Assembly: GCF_003208655.1 (NCBI RefSeq)
Contig: NZ_QKLU01000001.1
Location: forward strand, 186,001-250,000
Reading direction: 5' to 3'
Origin: Pedobacter nutrimenti
GTDB lineage: Bacteria > Bacteroidota > Bacteroidia > Sphingobacteriales > Sphingobacteriaceae
DNA length: 64,000 bases
The position numbers and the translations under genes are program-made. The notes beneath the pieces were generated by a model. That model saw nothing but the letters and a program-made list of their open reading frames with translations. It had not been told where the DNA came from and searched no databases. This document shows, one piece after another, positions 35,495 to 44,298 of this stretch (position 1 is its first letter; each line of letters opens with the position of its first letter).

Positions 35495-37900
35495 TTAAAA
35501 TTTATACGCAAGTGTGGTCACGAACTGGCGCGGAGGAATTGGGTTTACACTGTAATTTTCGTGTACATAATAATTTAAGACATTGGTGATGTTGGAGATT
35601 TTACCAAGTAAAGAGATTTTTTTCCAGGAATAGCCCGCCGAAAAATCAAGTGTGGTAAAACCCTTCAAAGGAATAATTCCTGAAGAGGAATTGTTTTTAG
35701 TGGTATTTCTTCCTCCATTACGATCACCTGTATAAAATGCAGAAGCACCCAATTTAAGGCCTTTCAAACAACCTTCTCCAAAAGTATAGAACAAGGTTCC
35801 ATTGGCGGTATTTTTGGTTGTTCCAACAAGTCTTTCTCCTTCAACAACACCGGTTACCGGAAGGGTAGAAGTATAGCGCATATAGTTGTAGCTGTATCCC
35901 GCCAGAAAATTCAGTCCTTCGACCAGTGTTCCGCTCAGATCAATTTCCAGACCATCACTTTCGGTTTTTCCTGAAAACTCCTTTTTTGTTGCATCTGCCA
36001 GGGCAGTTTGAGCAAATTTATTGTTCTTTATTTTGTAATAAGTCAGGTTGACCGAGAATTTCCCGTCTAAGAAATCGTTTTTTACTCCCGCTTCGTATTG
36101 ATCAATAATGGATGGGCCCATTGGGGCACTTGTTGCAATGTCTATACCCGTATTAATGGTGAAATTGTTGGTATAGCTGGCATACAAGGAAGTGCTTTTC
36201 AAAGGCTGATAAATTAGCCCTACTTTAGGAGAAAAAGCTTTATCTGTTTTATCTGCGACGGTTCCTTTAGCTTCACTGCCGTCAGCAAGCGTATTGATTG
36301 TTGTGGCAGGTGTTTTCTGATAAGTCCATCTGATTCCTGCAAGGACTTTGAATTGTTCTGTTACGGTAACCAGGTCCTGTACAAATCCACCCATTCTAAA
36401 AATTGGCGCTCTGGTATTGGTCAGTAAAGTGGTTAAAGGGGTGTTGAAATTTGTGGGCTGGTTAAAGCTCAGCGGATCAAGGATGTTTACCTGATCGTAA
36501 TATTTAGTGTCTACACCATTCAGTTTAATTGTTTTTGTATTCGGATTGCTGAATGCACCCGTAGTGGTGTAAGACTGATCTGCGTCTATACCCACCAGCA
36601 AGGTGTGTTTAATTGCACCTGTGCTAAAGTTCCCATTTAAATTAATCTGTTCGTTGTAGGTATACTCCTTTATGTTTGTTCTGGTTAATGCCCGGTACCA
36701 AACTCCAGCAGCATCTGCAAAGGGACGCTCTGAAGAAAAATAATTCCTGGTATAGGCTTGCATGGAGGCCACTGCATTTAACTTCCAGTTGTCATTAAAC
36801 TTATGGTCTAAATTAATTTGGGCCGTAGAGGTATTGGTTTTATTATAAGCCCAGTCGGTATTGATGAACACATTTCTTCCCAGTGGGGAAATCGTATTTC
36901 CAACTGTTCCGATACCAAAGTCGGGGGTGAAATCACTTTTTAGATAGTCGCCCTGAACCAATAATTCTGTTTTATCGGATATTTTATAGAGCAGTGAAGG
37001 ATTGACATAAAACCTTTTGGAATCGACGTGGTCTCTATAGCTACCGGCCTTTTCATATGTTCCAATTACCCTGAAGGCAATTTTTTTGCTGATCGGGCCA
37101 TAAAGATCCAGTGTAGGTTTATAAAGATCATAGCTGCCTATGCGCATGGAGGCTTCACCGCCGTATTCGAATTTTGGTTTTTTAGTGACCATATTCACAA
37201 CGGCCCCACCACTGACGCCTCCGTATAACAAAGCAGCACTTCCTTTGAGGACCTCAACAGATTCCAGGGTACTGGCTTCGGGCATACCTCCAATGGTTGT
37301 TCTTGCCCCATTTTTAAAAACATTATTGGAGCCAAGGCTGTAGCCTCTGGAATAGAAATTTTCACCAACAGAACCGCGGTTGGCACCTAAGGCAATTCCG
37401 TTTACATTTTTAAGGACGTCTCCCAGCCTGTTGATTTGTTGGTCCTGTATAACTTGCGTACCAATAATTTGCACAGATTGTGGCAGGTCTTTAGGAGCAA
37501 TAGCAATTTTACCCAGGTTAACCGGTTTCTGATTTGGTGTTTTGTAACCATTAATGGCTACTTCGTCCAATTGGGAAGAGGATTGAGAAATTGAAAAATC
37601 AAGAGTGCTTGTTTGCCCTTCATTTACAGTAACTGTCTTTTCCTGGGTGGCAATACCAATTGCTGATATCTTTATCGTGTAATTTCCAGGTTTTATGTTT
37701 TTAATCGAGAAGGATCCTTCTTCATCGGTTATAGCAGATTTTCCCGCACCTTTTAATCCAATATTCACGTAAGGAGCTGGTTTACCATCACTGGTTTTTA
37801 CTGTGCCGGTAATGCGCCCGCTGTTCTGGGCATACAACAATGAGGATGGAAAGCATAGAATAAGCGCAGCCAGGCTTATCCATTTGTAGATGTTTGGCAT
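35495..37900 (-). CDS. TonB-dependent siderophore receptor
   Basis: 801 residues. A signal peptide ends near 'SSLLYAQNS'. A carboxypeptidase-like regulatory domain follows (~27-110, 'GRITGTVKTSDGKPAPYVNIGLKGAGKSAITDEEGSFSIKNIKPGNYTIKIS'), a Bacteroidetes trait. The plug has 'LPQSVQIIGTQVIQDQQINRLGDVLKNVNGI' and 'LESVEVLKGSAALLYGGVSGGAVVNMVTKKP', as in FhuA/FoxA-type siderophore receptors. The beta barrel ends with an aromatic residue ('FVTTLAYKF'). It imports ferric siderophores through the outer membrane using TonB energy. No SusD partner follows. It has a well-formed promoter at 37933-37963. Confidence 0.95.
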   Translation of the reverse strand: MPNIYKWISLAALILCFPSSLLYAQNSGRITGTVKTSDGKPAPYVNIGLKGAGKSAITDEEGSFSIKNIKPGNYTIKISAIGIATQEKTVTVNEGQTSTLDFSISQSSSQLDEVAINGYKTPNQKPVNLGKIAIAPKDLPQSVQIIGTQVIQDQQINRLGDVLKNVNGIALGANRGSVGENFYSRGYSLGSNNVFKNGARTTIGGMPEASTLESVEVLKGSAALLYGGVSGGAVVNMVTKKPKFEYGGEASMRIGSYDLYKPTLDLYGPISKKIAFRVIGTYEKAGSYRDHVDSKRFYVNPSLLYKISDKTELLVQGDYLKSDFTPDFGIGTVGNTISPLGRNVFINTDWAYNKTNTSTAQINLDHKFNDNWKLNAVASMQAYTRNYFSSERPFADAAGVWYRALTRTNIKEYTYNEQINLNGNFSTGAIKHTLLVGIDADQSYTTTGAFSNPNTKTIKLNGVDTKYYDQVNILDPLSFNQPTNFNTPLTTLLTNTRAPIFRMGGFVQDLVTVTEQFKVLAGIRWTYQKTPATTINTLADGSEAKGTVADKTDKAFSPKVGLIYQPLKSTSLYASYTNNFTINTGIDIATSAPMGPSIIDQYEAGVKNDFLDGKFSVNLTYYKIKNNKFAQTALADATKKEFSGKTESDGLEIDLSGTLVEGLNFLAGYSYNYMRYTSTLPVTGVVEGERLVGTTKNTANGTLFYTFGEGCLKGLKLGASAFYTGDRNGGRNTTKNNSSSGIIPLKGFTTLDFSAGYSWKKISLLGKISNITNVLNYYVHENYSVNPIPPRQFVTTLAYKF

Positions 37901-37932
37901 TTTTATTTATTAAGATTAATTCTAGTTTGCCG

Positions 37933-37963
37933 CAAAGATAGAATCTCTTTATATAGGTGCAAA
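37933..37963 (-). promoter_or_regulatory. TonB receptor promoter, Bacteroidetes type
   Basis: Read on the minus strand: TTTG, a 19-nt spacer, TATCTTTG, a perfect match to the consensus. The ATG is about 32 nt downstream. A Fur-like repeat could not be identified. Confidence 0.75.
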
Positions 37964-38042
37964 ATTATTTGGAATTATAATAAATAAAAGGAAGTGGGCG
38001 GGTTATAAGGAGATCAAATGAATGTCATATAAAATCTATTAA

Positions 38043-38074
38043 TTGGTATATCGGAAAAAGTCGATATATCTTTG
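38043..38074 (+). promoter_or_regulatory. arsR promoter
   Basis: TTG at 38043, a 21-nt spacer and TATCTTTG at 38067-38074. The box ends 4 bases before the ATG at 38079, so transcription should start at or beside the start codon (leaderless). Confidence 0.6.
38047..38068. promoter_or_regulatory. Inverted repeat TATATCG-N8-CGATATA, candidate ArsR operator
   Basis: A perfect 7-bp inverted repeat lying between the -33 and -7 boxes of the arsR promoter and touching the latter. ArsR/SmtB repressors bind such A/T-rich imperfect palindromes at their own promoters, so autorepression of arsR and the flavoenzyme is likely. Confidence 0.6.
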
Positions 38075-38078
38075 AGCC

Positions 38079-38375
38079 ATGAACAATCTCGAGATATTTA
38101 AGGCTTTGTCCAATAAATCAAGACTACAGATCCTTCAATGGCTAAAAGAACCTGAACTTCATTTTCCGGAGCAGGAATCCGGATTTGAAGCTGGTGTTTG
38201 TGTTGGACAAATCCAGCAGAAAACGGGTCTGACACAATCTACAGTTTCTGAATACCTTTCTATGCTGCAGCGGGCAGGGCTCATTGAGTCTACCCGGATC
38301 GGGCAGTGGACCTATTATAAAAGAAATGAAAATGCTTTCCAAGCGCTGACCATGTTTATTAAAAAAGAATTATAA
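38079..38375 (+). CDS. ArsR/SmtB-family transcriptional regulator
   Basis: 98 residues forming one winged helix: 'IFKALSNKSRLQILQWLKEPE', then 'VCVGQIQQKTGLTQSTVSEYLSMLQRAGLIESTRIGQWTYYKRN'. Only one cysteine (Cys41, 'GVCVGQI') stands near the metal-binding ELCVCDL position of ArsR, so classical thiolate metal sensing is unlikely; a single-Cys redox or electrophile sensor is possible. It is 7 nt upstream of an Old Yellow Enzyme-type gene, which supports sensing of reactive small molecules. The pair likely forms an operon under the inverted repeat at 38047. Confidence 0.9.
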   Translation: MNNLEIFKALSNKSRLQILQWLKEPELHFPEQESGFEAGVCVGQIQQKTGLTQSTVSEYLSMLQRAGLIESTRIGQWTYYKRNENAFQALTMFIKKEL

Positions 38376-38382
38376 GATCATT

Positions 38383-39486
38383 ATGAATACAGACAGTTTA
38401 TTCAGGCCATTTAGCCTTAAGTCGTTAAACATTAAAAACAGAATTGTCATGGCACCCATGACCCGTTCCTTTTCTCCTGACGGTATCCCAACTCCGGAAG
38501 TAGCCGTTTATTATAGAAAGAGGGCCGAAGGAGAAGTCGGATTAATTTTATCAGAGGGAACAGTGATTGATCGTCCGGCTTCTTCGAATGATAAAAACAT
38601 TCCTCATTTTTATGGTGAACAAGCGTTATCCGGATGGAAAAATGTAATTGATCAGGTACATGGTGCAGGTGGAAAAATGGGACCACAGATCTGGCATATG
38701 GGGGTGATGGAAAATCATCATTCAGGCTGGGTTCCTTCCAGTCATTTTGAAGGGCCATCGGGATTTAATAAACCAGGTCTTTTGAACGGAAAGGCCATGA
38801 CCGAAACAGATATCGCCGATACCATAGCCGCCTATGGACGTGCTGCTGCTGAAGCAAAAAGACTGGGATTTGATTGTGTAGAGATTCATGGGGCACACGG
38901 TTATCTGATCGATCAGTTTTTCTGGACCGGTACAAATGACCGGAAAGATGTATTTGGTGGTAAAACATTGCCAGAGCGAAGCCGTTTTGCAATAGAAGTG
39001 ATCAAGGAAGTCAGAAAACAGGTAGGCGATGATTTTGCGGTGATTATACGTCTTTCGCAGTGGAAGCCGCAGGAATACACCCATAAACTTGCAGTAAGCC
39101 CTGCAGAGATGGAAGCCTGGCTTAACCCATTGGCGGAAGCAGGGGTGGATATTTTTCACTGTTCTCAGCGCAGGTTCTGGGAACCCGAATTTGAAGGATC
39201 TGATTTGAACTTTGCAGGTTGGGCAAAAAAGATTACTGGAAAAGCGACAATTACTGTTGGATCAGTAGGGTTGAGTGGTGAATTTCTAGCTGCTTTTGCT
39301 GGAGAGAGCTCTGAGCCAAGCTCCCTGGAGGAATTGTTGAGGAGGATGGACAGAGGCGATTTTGATCTGGTTGCTGTCGGAAGGCCATTACTGGCAGATC
39401 CTTTCTGGTCACAAAAAATCCGTGAAGACCGTACAGCTGAACTCAAAGGTTTTACAAAAGCTGCACTTTCGGAATTGGTTGTATAA
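38383..39486 (+). CDS. NADH:flavin oxidoreductase, Old Yellow Enzyme family
   Basis: 367 residues as one TIM barrel: 'LFRPFSLKSLNIKNRIVMAPMTRSFSPDGIPTPEVAVYYRKRAEGEVGLILSEGTVI' at the start, 'HGAHGYLIDQFFWTGTNDRKDVFGG' (His pair that binds the substrate carbonyl region), 'VIIRLSQWK', and 'DFDLVAVGRPLLADPFW' at the FMN phosphate site. It reduces activated C=C bonds, quinones or nitro groups with NAD(P)H in the cytoplasm. Substrate unknown. Coupled to the ArsR gene upstream and closed by the 23-bp hairpin. Confidence 0.93.
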   Translation: MNTDSLFRPFSLKSLNIKNRIVMAPMTRSFSPDGIPTPEVAVYYRKRAEGEVGLILSEGTVIDRPASSNDKNIPHFYGEQALSGWKNVIDQVHGAGGKMGPQIWHMGVMENHHSGWVPSSHFEGPSGFNKPGLLNGKAMTETDIADTIAAYGRAAAEAKRLGFDCVEIHGAHGYLIDQFFWTGTNDRKDVFGGKTLPERSRFAIEVIKEVRKQVGDDFAVIIRLSQWKPQEYTHKLAVSPAEMEAWLNPLAEAGVDIFHCSQRRFWEPEFEGSDLNFAGWAKKITGKATITVGSVGLSGEFLAAFAGESSEPSSLEELLRRMDRGDFDLVAVGRPLLADPFWSQKIREDRTAELKGFTKAALSELVV

Positions 39487-39501
39487 GTTTTGACTATACA
39501 A

Positions 39502-39553
39502 AACACCATAAAAAAGGCTTTTTCATTTACGAAAAAGCCTTTTTTATGGTGTT
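39502..39553. terminator. Bidirectional terminator with a perfect 23-bp stem
   Basis: Arms 39502-39524 and 39531-39553 are exact reverse complements with a 6-nt ATTTAC loop; the inner part contains A6-GGC / GCC-T6. It closes both the flavoenzyme gene (plus) and the GNAT gene (minus), whose stop codon lies in the right arm. Confidence 0.95.
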
Positions 39554-39995
39554 AACTATTTTTGGAATAAGGGTTTTTATTGACAACAGCCATCAGCCGG
39601 TCTGGATTTTCAATGGGTTCGAAACCATATTGGGCATACAAACCATGCGCATCCCTGGTGGCGAGCATGTACCTTCTTAAACCTTGTAAATCTTTATGAA
39701 AAAGCATCAGGGACATCAATTTTTTTGATAAACCTTTCCCTCTAAAGGGTTCTTCTACATACACGTCTGCCAGATAACCAAAGGTAGATTTGTCTGTAAT
39801 CCATCTGGCAAAACCAATTTGAATGGCATCTTTATAGATGCCAAAACAAAGGGAATTGTCTATTGATTTTTTAACGGTTTCAAAAGGAATGTCCTTTGCC
39901 CAGTACGATTGCGTTGCCAGATACCGATGTACAGCCTTCGGGTCAATCTTTTTTTTATCGTCTGAAAAGATGAAACCATCTTCAATAATTTCCAT
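39552..39995 (-). CDS. GNAT-family N-acetyltransferase
   Basis: 147 residues. The acetyl-CoA binding motif A is 'YLADVYVEEPFRGKGLSKKLMSLML', with 'GLRRYMLATRDAHGLYAQYGFEPIENPDRLM' after it, the usual 'LYxxxGF' end. It transfers acetyl from acetyl-CoA to an unknown amine. Stand-alone gene, 49 nt from yajQ on the same strand. Confidence 0.9.
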   Translation of the reverse strand: MEIIEDGFIFSDDKKKIDPKAVHRYLATQSYWAKDIPFETVKKSIDNSLCFGIYKDAIQIGFARWITDKSTFGYLADVYVEEPFRGKGLSKKLMSLMLFHKDLQGLRRYMLATRDAHGLYAQYGFEPIENPDRLMAVVNKNPYSKNS

Positions 39996-40044
39996 AACGG
40001 AATTGATTTATATTAATTTTCTGGTCCGGACCTGGCCGGTGCTT

Positions 40045-40536
40045 TTAATTTCTCATATTGATGTATTGCAGGGGCTGGCCGAAATCTTCTTTTCTGCACA
40101 GGGCAATAACACCCTGCAGGTCATCTATATTTTTGCTTTGTACCCTGACCTGGTCATCCATCATCGAGGCCTGGACTTTTAATCCGCTGGCTTTAATTTT
40201 TGCAACGATTTTTTTTGCAGTTTCTTTGTCTATTCCTTCTTTAACAGATATTTCTTTGCGGATCATGTTTCCAGAGGCATAGTGCTCTTTACCAAAATCA
40301 AGACTTTTTGCATCCAGGTTTTGCTTGATCATCCTGGAAATAATGGAGTCTTGTATGGCCTTTAAACGCATGTCATCTTCAGTAACTATAGTGATGACAT
40401 TTGTTTTTTTATCATGTTCTATAGTGCTTTTAGAATTGTTAAAATCATATCGGTTCAGGATCTCTTTTTTAGCATTATTGATCGCATTGTCAAATGTTTG
40501 CGCATCTACTTTACTTACAATGTCAAAAGTGGGCAT
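40045..40536 (-). CDS. yajQ: YajQ-family nucleotide-binding protein
   Basis: 163 residues, the full family length. It begins 'MPTFDIVSKVDAQTFDNAINNAKKEILNRYDFNNSKSTIEHD' and ends 'ASMMDDQVRVQSKNIDDLQGVIALCRKEDFGQPLQYINMRN', both hallmark YajQ segments. Members bind RNA/nucleotides, and a Xanthomonas homologue binds cyclic di-GMP; which applies here is unknown. Cytoplasmic. Divergent from the H1-like gene. Confidence 0.95.
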   Translation of the reverse strand: MPTFDIVSKVDAQTFDNAINNAKKEILNRYDFNNSKSTIEHDKKTNVITIVTEDDMRLKAIQDSIISRMIKQNLDAKSLDFGKEHYASGNMIRKEISVKEGIDKETAKKIVAKIKASGLKVQASMMDDQVRVQSKNIDDLQGVIALCRKEDFGQPLQYINMRN

Positions 40537-40607
40537 GATAATAGCTTTAGTATTAAAAATTGTTAAATTTAATAATTATTGATCGGTTAAGTAAACATAA
40601 AATTCAC

Positions 40608-41246
40608 ATGAAAACCAACAAGCCAAAAGTGCAAAAAAAAGTTGCTAAAAAAGCAGCTAAAAAACAATTAGAAAAAACACTGACTGAAAAGTTCCTTGAA
40701 GTGGTGAGTCATCTTGGACATGATGCCGAAAAAATAGCTGCAGATATTTCTAAAGCAAGTAAGTCGGTGGCCAGAAAATTGTCAAAGAAATTAGCTGAGG
40801 TGAAAGAGTCTGTGGTCAGCAAAACAGAAGAAGTTTTACCTAAAAAGTCTCCTGTTAAAAAGATCATTGCCTCTAAAGAGGTTAAAAAAGTTGAAAAGGC
40901 GGTTAAAAAAGTCGTTGCTAAGGCAAGACCGGTTGCGCAGAGTGTAAAAGTAGCGGCCATTGCCACCGAGGAAAAAGCAGCCAATGCGATTGCAAAAAAT
41001 GGCGCTCCTGTAAAAGCTGCTGTAAAACAAGCTGTGACTACAGTTAAAAAAACAGTAGCAAGCCCTGCGTCGAAAAATGTTGTGAAGAAGGCTGCGCCGG
41101 CCCGTAAAGCCGCTGCCCCTAAAAGCACTGCTGCTGCTAAACCAGCCCCTGTTAAAGCCGAAGCTGCTAAAGCTGCTCCAGTGAAAAAAACTGTCGCAAA
41201 AACACCTGCTGCCGTACAGAAAAAAGGAACAGCTGCAAAGAAGTAA
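40608..41246 (+). CDS. Histone H1-like Lys/Ala-rich DNA-binding protein
   Basis: 212 residues from the ATG at 40608; an upstream in-frame ATG at 40560 is less likely as it adds a hydrophobic start. A short helical part 'LTEKFLEVVSHLGHDAEKIAADISKASKSVARKLSKKLAEVKESV' is followed by ~120 residues of Lys-Ala-Pro-Val repeats ('KKAAPARKAAAPKSTAAAKPAPVKAEAAKAAPVKK'). This is like histone H1 tails and bacterial H1-like nucleoid proteins (AlgP, Hc1-type). A nucleoid role is inferred from composition. The tail resembles the L27 extension. Confidence 0.78.
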   Translation: MKTNKPKVQKKVAKKAAKKQLEKTLTEKFLEVVSHLGHDAEKIAADISKASKSVARKLSKKLAEVKESVVSKTEEVLPKKSPVKKIIASKEVKKVEKAVKKVVAKARPVAQSVKVAAIATEEKAANAIAKNGAPVKAAVKQAVTTVKKTVASPASKNVVKKAAPARKAAAPKSTAAAKPAPVKAEAAKAAPVKKTVAKTPAAVQKKGTAAKK

Positions 41247-41354
41247 GCAGAATTGTGCTTTTTTGTTAATTAGCCAATAATTAACAATGAATTAACATTA
41301 GAATTTGCAGTTTTGATCACCCCGGCCTTCGGCAGGGGATTTGGAGAATATTAC

Positions 41355-43412
41355 ATGACGAAGAAGAAAGTTCCTTTTTTAAATAGAGAGATTAGCTGGC
41401 TGTATTTTAATGACAGGGTTCTTCAGGAAGCCGCAGATGAAACGGTTCCTCTTATTGAAAGGATTAAATTCTTGTCTATCTTTTCTTCTAATCTGGAAGA
41501 GTTTTACAGGGTCCGGGTGGCCACAATGACCCGCCTGACCAATCTGAATGATAAAACAAAGGCACTCCTGGGTTTTAATCCCAAGAAAGTCCTGAACGAG
41601 ATCAAAAATATAGTTGTCAAACAGGAAAGGAAATTCGAACAGCTTTTTCAGGCAACTTTAATTAATGAACTTGCGCAGAACCGGATTTTTATTTTAAACG
41701 ATACCCAGCTGAATGTGGCCAGAGGAGAGTTTGTGCGGAACCATTTCAGGGACAGGATTTTATCTAATCTTGTGCCCATTATGATTGACCTGGATAAACC
41801 TTTTCCAGAGCTTAAAGACCGGTACCTGTATTTTCTGGTGAGGCTATCGAAAAAGGGCAGAAGAAAAAATGAAAAATATGCTTTAATAGAGCTGCCACAG
41901 GACCTTCCGCGTTTTCTGGTTCTTCCGGAAACCAATGGCCTGAAATTTATCATCCTGGCCGAAGACATCATTAAATATTGTATGGATGATATCTTTTACG
42001 TATTTAATTATGATGAGCTTGATGCCTATTCTATACAGGTAACCAGGGATGCGGAACTGGACATAGATAAAAACATCAGCGATAAATTTATTGAAGAACT
42101 GAAAAGCAGTTTGGACAAGCGCCGTAAAGGAAAGCCGATGAGGCTGCTTTACGATACGGAAATGCCCTTTGATATGCTGAGTATCCTGGTGGCAAAAATG
42201 AAAATTGAAGCGGAAAGCCTGATTCCTGGAAACAGGTATCACCGTTTTGGTGACTTTATCCGTTTTCCAAATGTAGGTTCTCCCAATCTGGAATATCCGG
42301 CCAATGTACCTTTAAAGGTTTCTGGTCTGCACCGCACTGAAAGCATAATAGACAAGCTGTCTGAAAGGGATTACCTGATCAATTTGCCTTACCAGTCCTA
42401 TGATTATATCATTCTGTTTTTAAGAGAGGCTGCGATAGATCCAAAGGTGACTGAAATTAATATTACCCTTTACCGGCTTGCTGAAAATTCCAGGGTCATT
42501 AATGCGCTGATCAATGCCGCAAAAAATGGAAAAAAGGTCAACTGTTTGGTTGAGCTTAAAGCCCGTTTTGATGAGCAGGCCAATATTTACTGGTCCAACA
42601 GGCTGGAAGAAGAAGGGGTTAACGTAAATTATGGCCTGACAGATTATAAGGTCCATTCAAAAATTTGCCTGATCAAAAGAATGGAACGTGGACGTCCGGT
42701 TTATTATGCGAACCTGGCAACGGGAAATTTTAATGAAAAGACAGCAAAGTTATATTGCGACCACAGTATTTTTACAGCAAAAAAAGAAATCACCACAGAT
42801 TTGCTGAAGCTTTTTAATGCCCTGAACAAAAAGACGGTCACCAAGGGTTTTAAGTACCTGATGGTTTCTCCTTTAGAGTCCAGGACCAAATTTTATCATC
42901 TGATCGACAGGGAAATTAAAAATGCAAAGGCATTGAAACCCGCTTATCTTATTTTAAAGGTCAATAGCCTGGCCGATGAGGGCATCGTGGCAAAACTCTA
43001 TGAGGCCAGTACCGCAGGCGTAAAAATTAAACTGATTGTACGCGGAATTTGTTGCCTGGTTCCTGGAATAAAGGGCGTGAGTGAAAACATTACGGTCATC
43101 AGCATCATTGATAAGTTTTTGGAGCATGCAAGGGTATTTATTTTTGGTAACCATGGCAAAGAAGAAATGTATTTGTCTTCTGCTGATTTAATGAGCCGAA
43201 ATTTTGAACATCGGGTAGAGGTTGGTTTTCCTGTTCTGGATGAAGATGTCCGCCAGGAAATCAGGGATATTATAGAATTTCAGCTTCAGGATAATGTAAA
43301 GGCCCGTGACATCAATAAATTGAATAACAACAAATATCATAAAAACAGGCTTTCTACTAAAGTAAGGGCGCAGGTTCAGACATATAACTATTTAAAAAAC
43401 AAACACCAGTAA
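41355..43412 (+). CDS. ppk1: Polyphosphate kinase 1
   Basis: 685 residues from the ATG at 41355, the position where PPK1 N-termini start ('PFLNREISWLYFNDRVLQEA'). The catalytic phospho-histidine lies in 'DYKVHSKICLIKR' and the second conserved His in 'FLEHARVFIFGNHG'. 'NLATGNFNEKTAKLYCDHSIFT' and 'SSADLMSRNFEHRVEVGFPV' are also typical of the PLD-like core. It makes polyphosphate from ATP. It is 4 nt ahead of an exopolyphosphatase gene on the same strand, so synthesis and breakdown are co-transcribed. Confidence 0.96.
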   Translation: MTKKKVPFLNREISWLYFNDRVLQEAADETVPLIERIKFLSIFSSNLEEFYRVRVATMTRLTNLNDKTKALLGFNPKKVLNEIKNIVVKQERKFEQLFQATLINELAQNRIFILNDTQLNVARGEFVRNHFRDRILSNLVPIMIDLDKPFPELKDRYLYFLVRLSKKGRRKNEKYALIELPQDLPRFLVLPETNGLKFIILAEDIIKYCMDDIFYVFNYDELDAYSIQVTRDAELDIDKNISDKFIEELKSSLDKRRKGKPMRLLYDTEMPFDMLSILVAKMKIEAESLIPGNRYHRFGDFIRFPNVGSPNLEYPANVPLKVSGLHRTESIIDKLSERDYLINLPYQSYDYIILFLREAAIDPKVTEINITLYRLAENSRVINALINAAKNGKKVNCLVELKARFDEQANIYWSNRLEEEGVNVNYGLTDYKVHSKICLIKRMERGRPVYYANLATGNFNEKTAKLYCDHSIFTAKKEITTDLLKLFNALNKKTVTKGFKYLMVSPLESRTKFYHLIDREIKNAKALKPAYLILKVNSLADEGIVAKLYEASTAGVKIKLIVRGICCLVPGIKGVSENITVISIIDKFLEHARVFIFGNHGKEEMYLSSADLMSRNFEHRVEVGFPVLDEDVRQEIRDIIEFQLQDNVKARDINKLNNNKYHKNRLSTKVRAQVQTYNYLKNKHQ

Positions 43413-43416
43413 ATTA

Positions 43417-44298
43417 ATGTTAAGATACGCTGCTATAGATATCGGTTCGAACGCGGTCAGGTTACTGATTGCGGATATCACAAAGGAGGAGAACAATTAT
43501 AGTTTTAAAAAGAATACACTGGTGAGGGTTCCCCTGCGTCTGGGGGACGATGCTTTTCTGGACCATAAGATCTCGGACAGAAAAATTCAGGACCTGTTAA
43601 AAACAATGTCCGCTTTTAAAAACCTGATGGACGTGTATCAGGTGTCTAAGTACCTGGCTTGCGCCACTTCGGCGATGAGGGAAGCTTCTAATGGTGCTGA
43701 AATTATTGCTCAAGTGAAAAAACATGCGGACTTAGACCTGGAAATTATAGAAGGTCAGCGGGAAGCCAATATTATTTATGCCAATCATATTGAAGAAACA
43801 CTGGACATCAAAAAAAGTTATCTCTATATAGATGTGGGCGGTGGAAGTACAGAGTTATCTGTTTTTGTAAACCGTATACCTGTGGCTTCCCGGTCTTTTG
43901 ACATCGGAACCATCCGGATCCTGGACAATCAGGACAAAGAAGAAACCTGGGAAGAAATGAGGCTTTGGGTAAAAGAACAAACAAAGCAACATAAAAACCT
44001 CGCTGGTATTGGCACTGGTGGTAACATCAATAAATTGTTTAAGATGTCGAATGAGAAAGACGGAATGCCTTTGTCTTTTTTAAAGTTGAAGTCGATGTAC
44101 AATCAGCTGAATAGTTATTCTTTGAAAGAAAGAATTAATATTGTTGGCTTAAACCCCGATAGGGCAGATGTCATTATTCCGGCTTGTGAAATTTACATCA
44201 CTTTACTGAAGTGGACTGGAATTAAACAATTGTATGTACCCCGGGTGGGTATGGCCGATGGGATCATCAACCTGCTGATTGAAGAAAACTTGTCTTAA
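43417..44298 (+). CDS. ppx: Ppx/GppA exopolyphosphatase
   Basis: 293 residues in the ASKHA fold: 'AAIDIGSNAVRLLIADI' (phosphate 1), 'ACATSAMREASNG', 'IYIDVGGGSTELSVF'-like phosphate 2 ('LYIDVGGGSTELSVF'), and 'GIGTGGNINKLFKM'. It is the short form of ~300 residues lacking the C-terminal HD domain of E. coli Ppx. It hydrolyses terminal phosphate from polyP, or pppGpp. Follows ppk1 by 4 nt and overlaps the convergent PPTase gene end by 4 nt. Confidence 0.93.
   Translation: MLRYAAIDIGSNAVRLLIADITKEENNYSFKKNTLVRVPLRLGDDAFLDHKISDRKIQDLLKTMSAFKNLMDVYQVSKYLACATSAMREASNGAEIIAQVKKHADLDLEIIEGQREANIIYANHIEETLDIKKSYLYIDVGGGSTELSVFVNRIPVASRSFDIGTIRILDNQDKEETWEEMRLWVKEQTKQHKNLAGIGTGGNINKLFKMSNEKDGMPLSFLKLKSMYNQLNSYSLKERINIVGLNPDRADVIIPACEIYITLLKWTGIKQLYVPRVGMADGIINLLIEENLS

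Noticed and set aside
41321..41340. CCCC...GGGG hairpin before ppk1 as a third copy of the palindromic element
   Set aside because: Only short G/C similarity (GGGGTGAT on the minus strand); the core and arms are missing.
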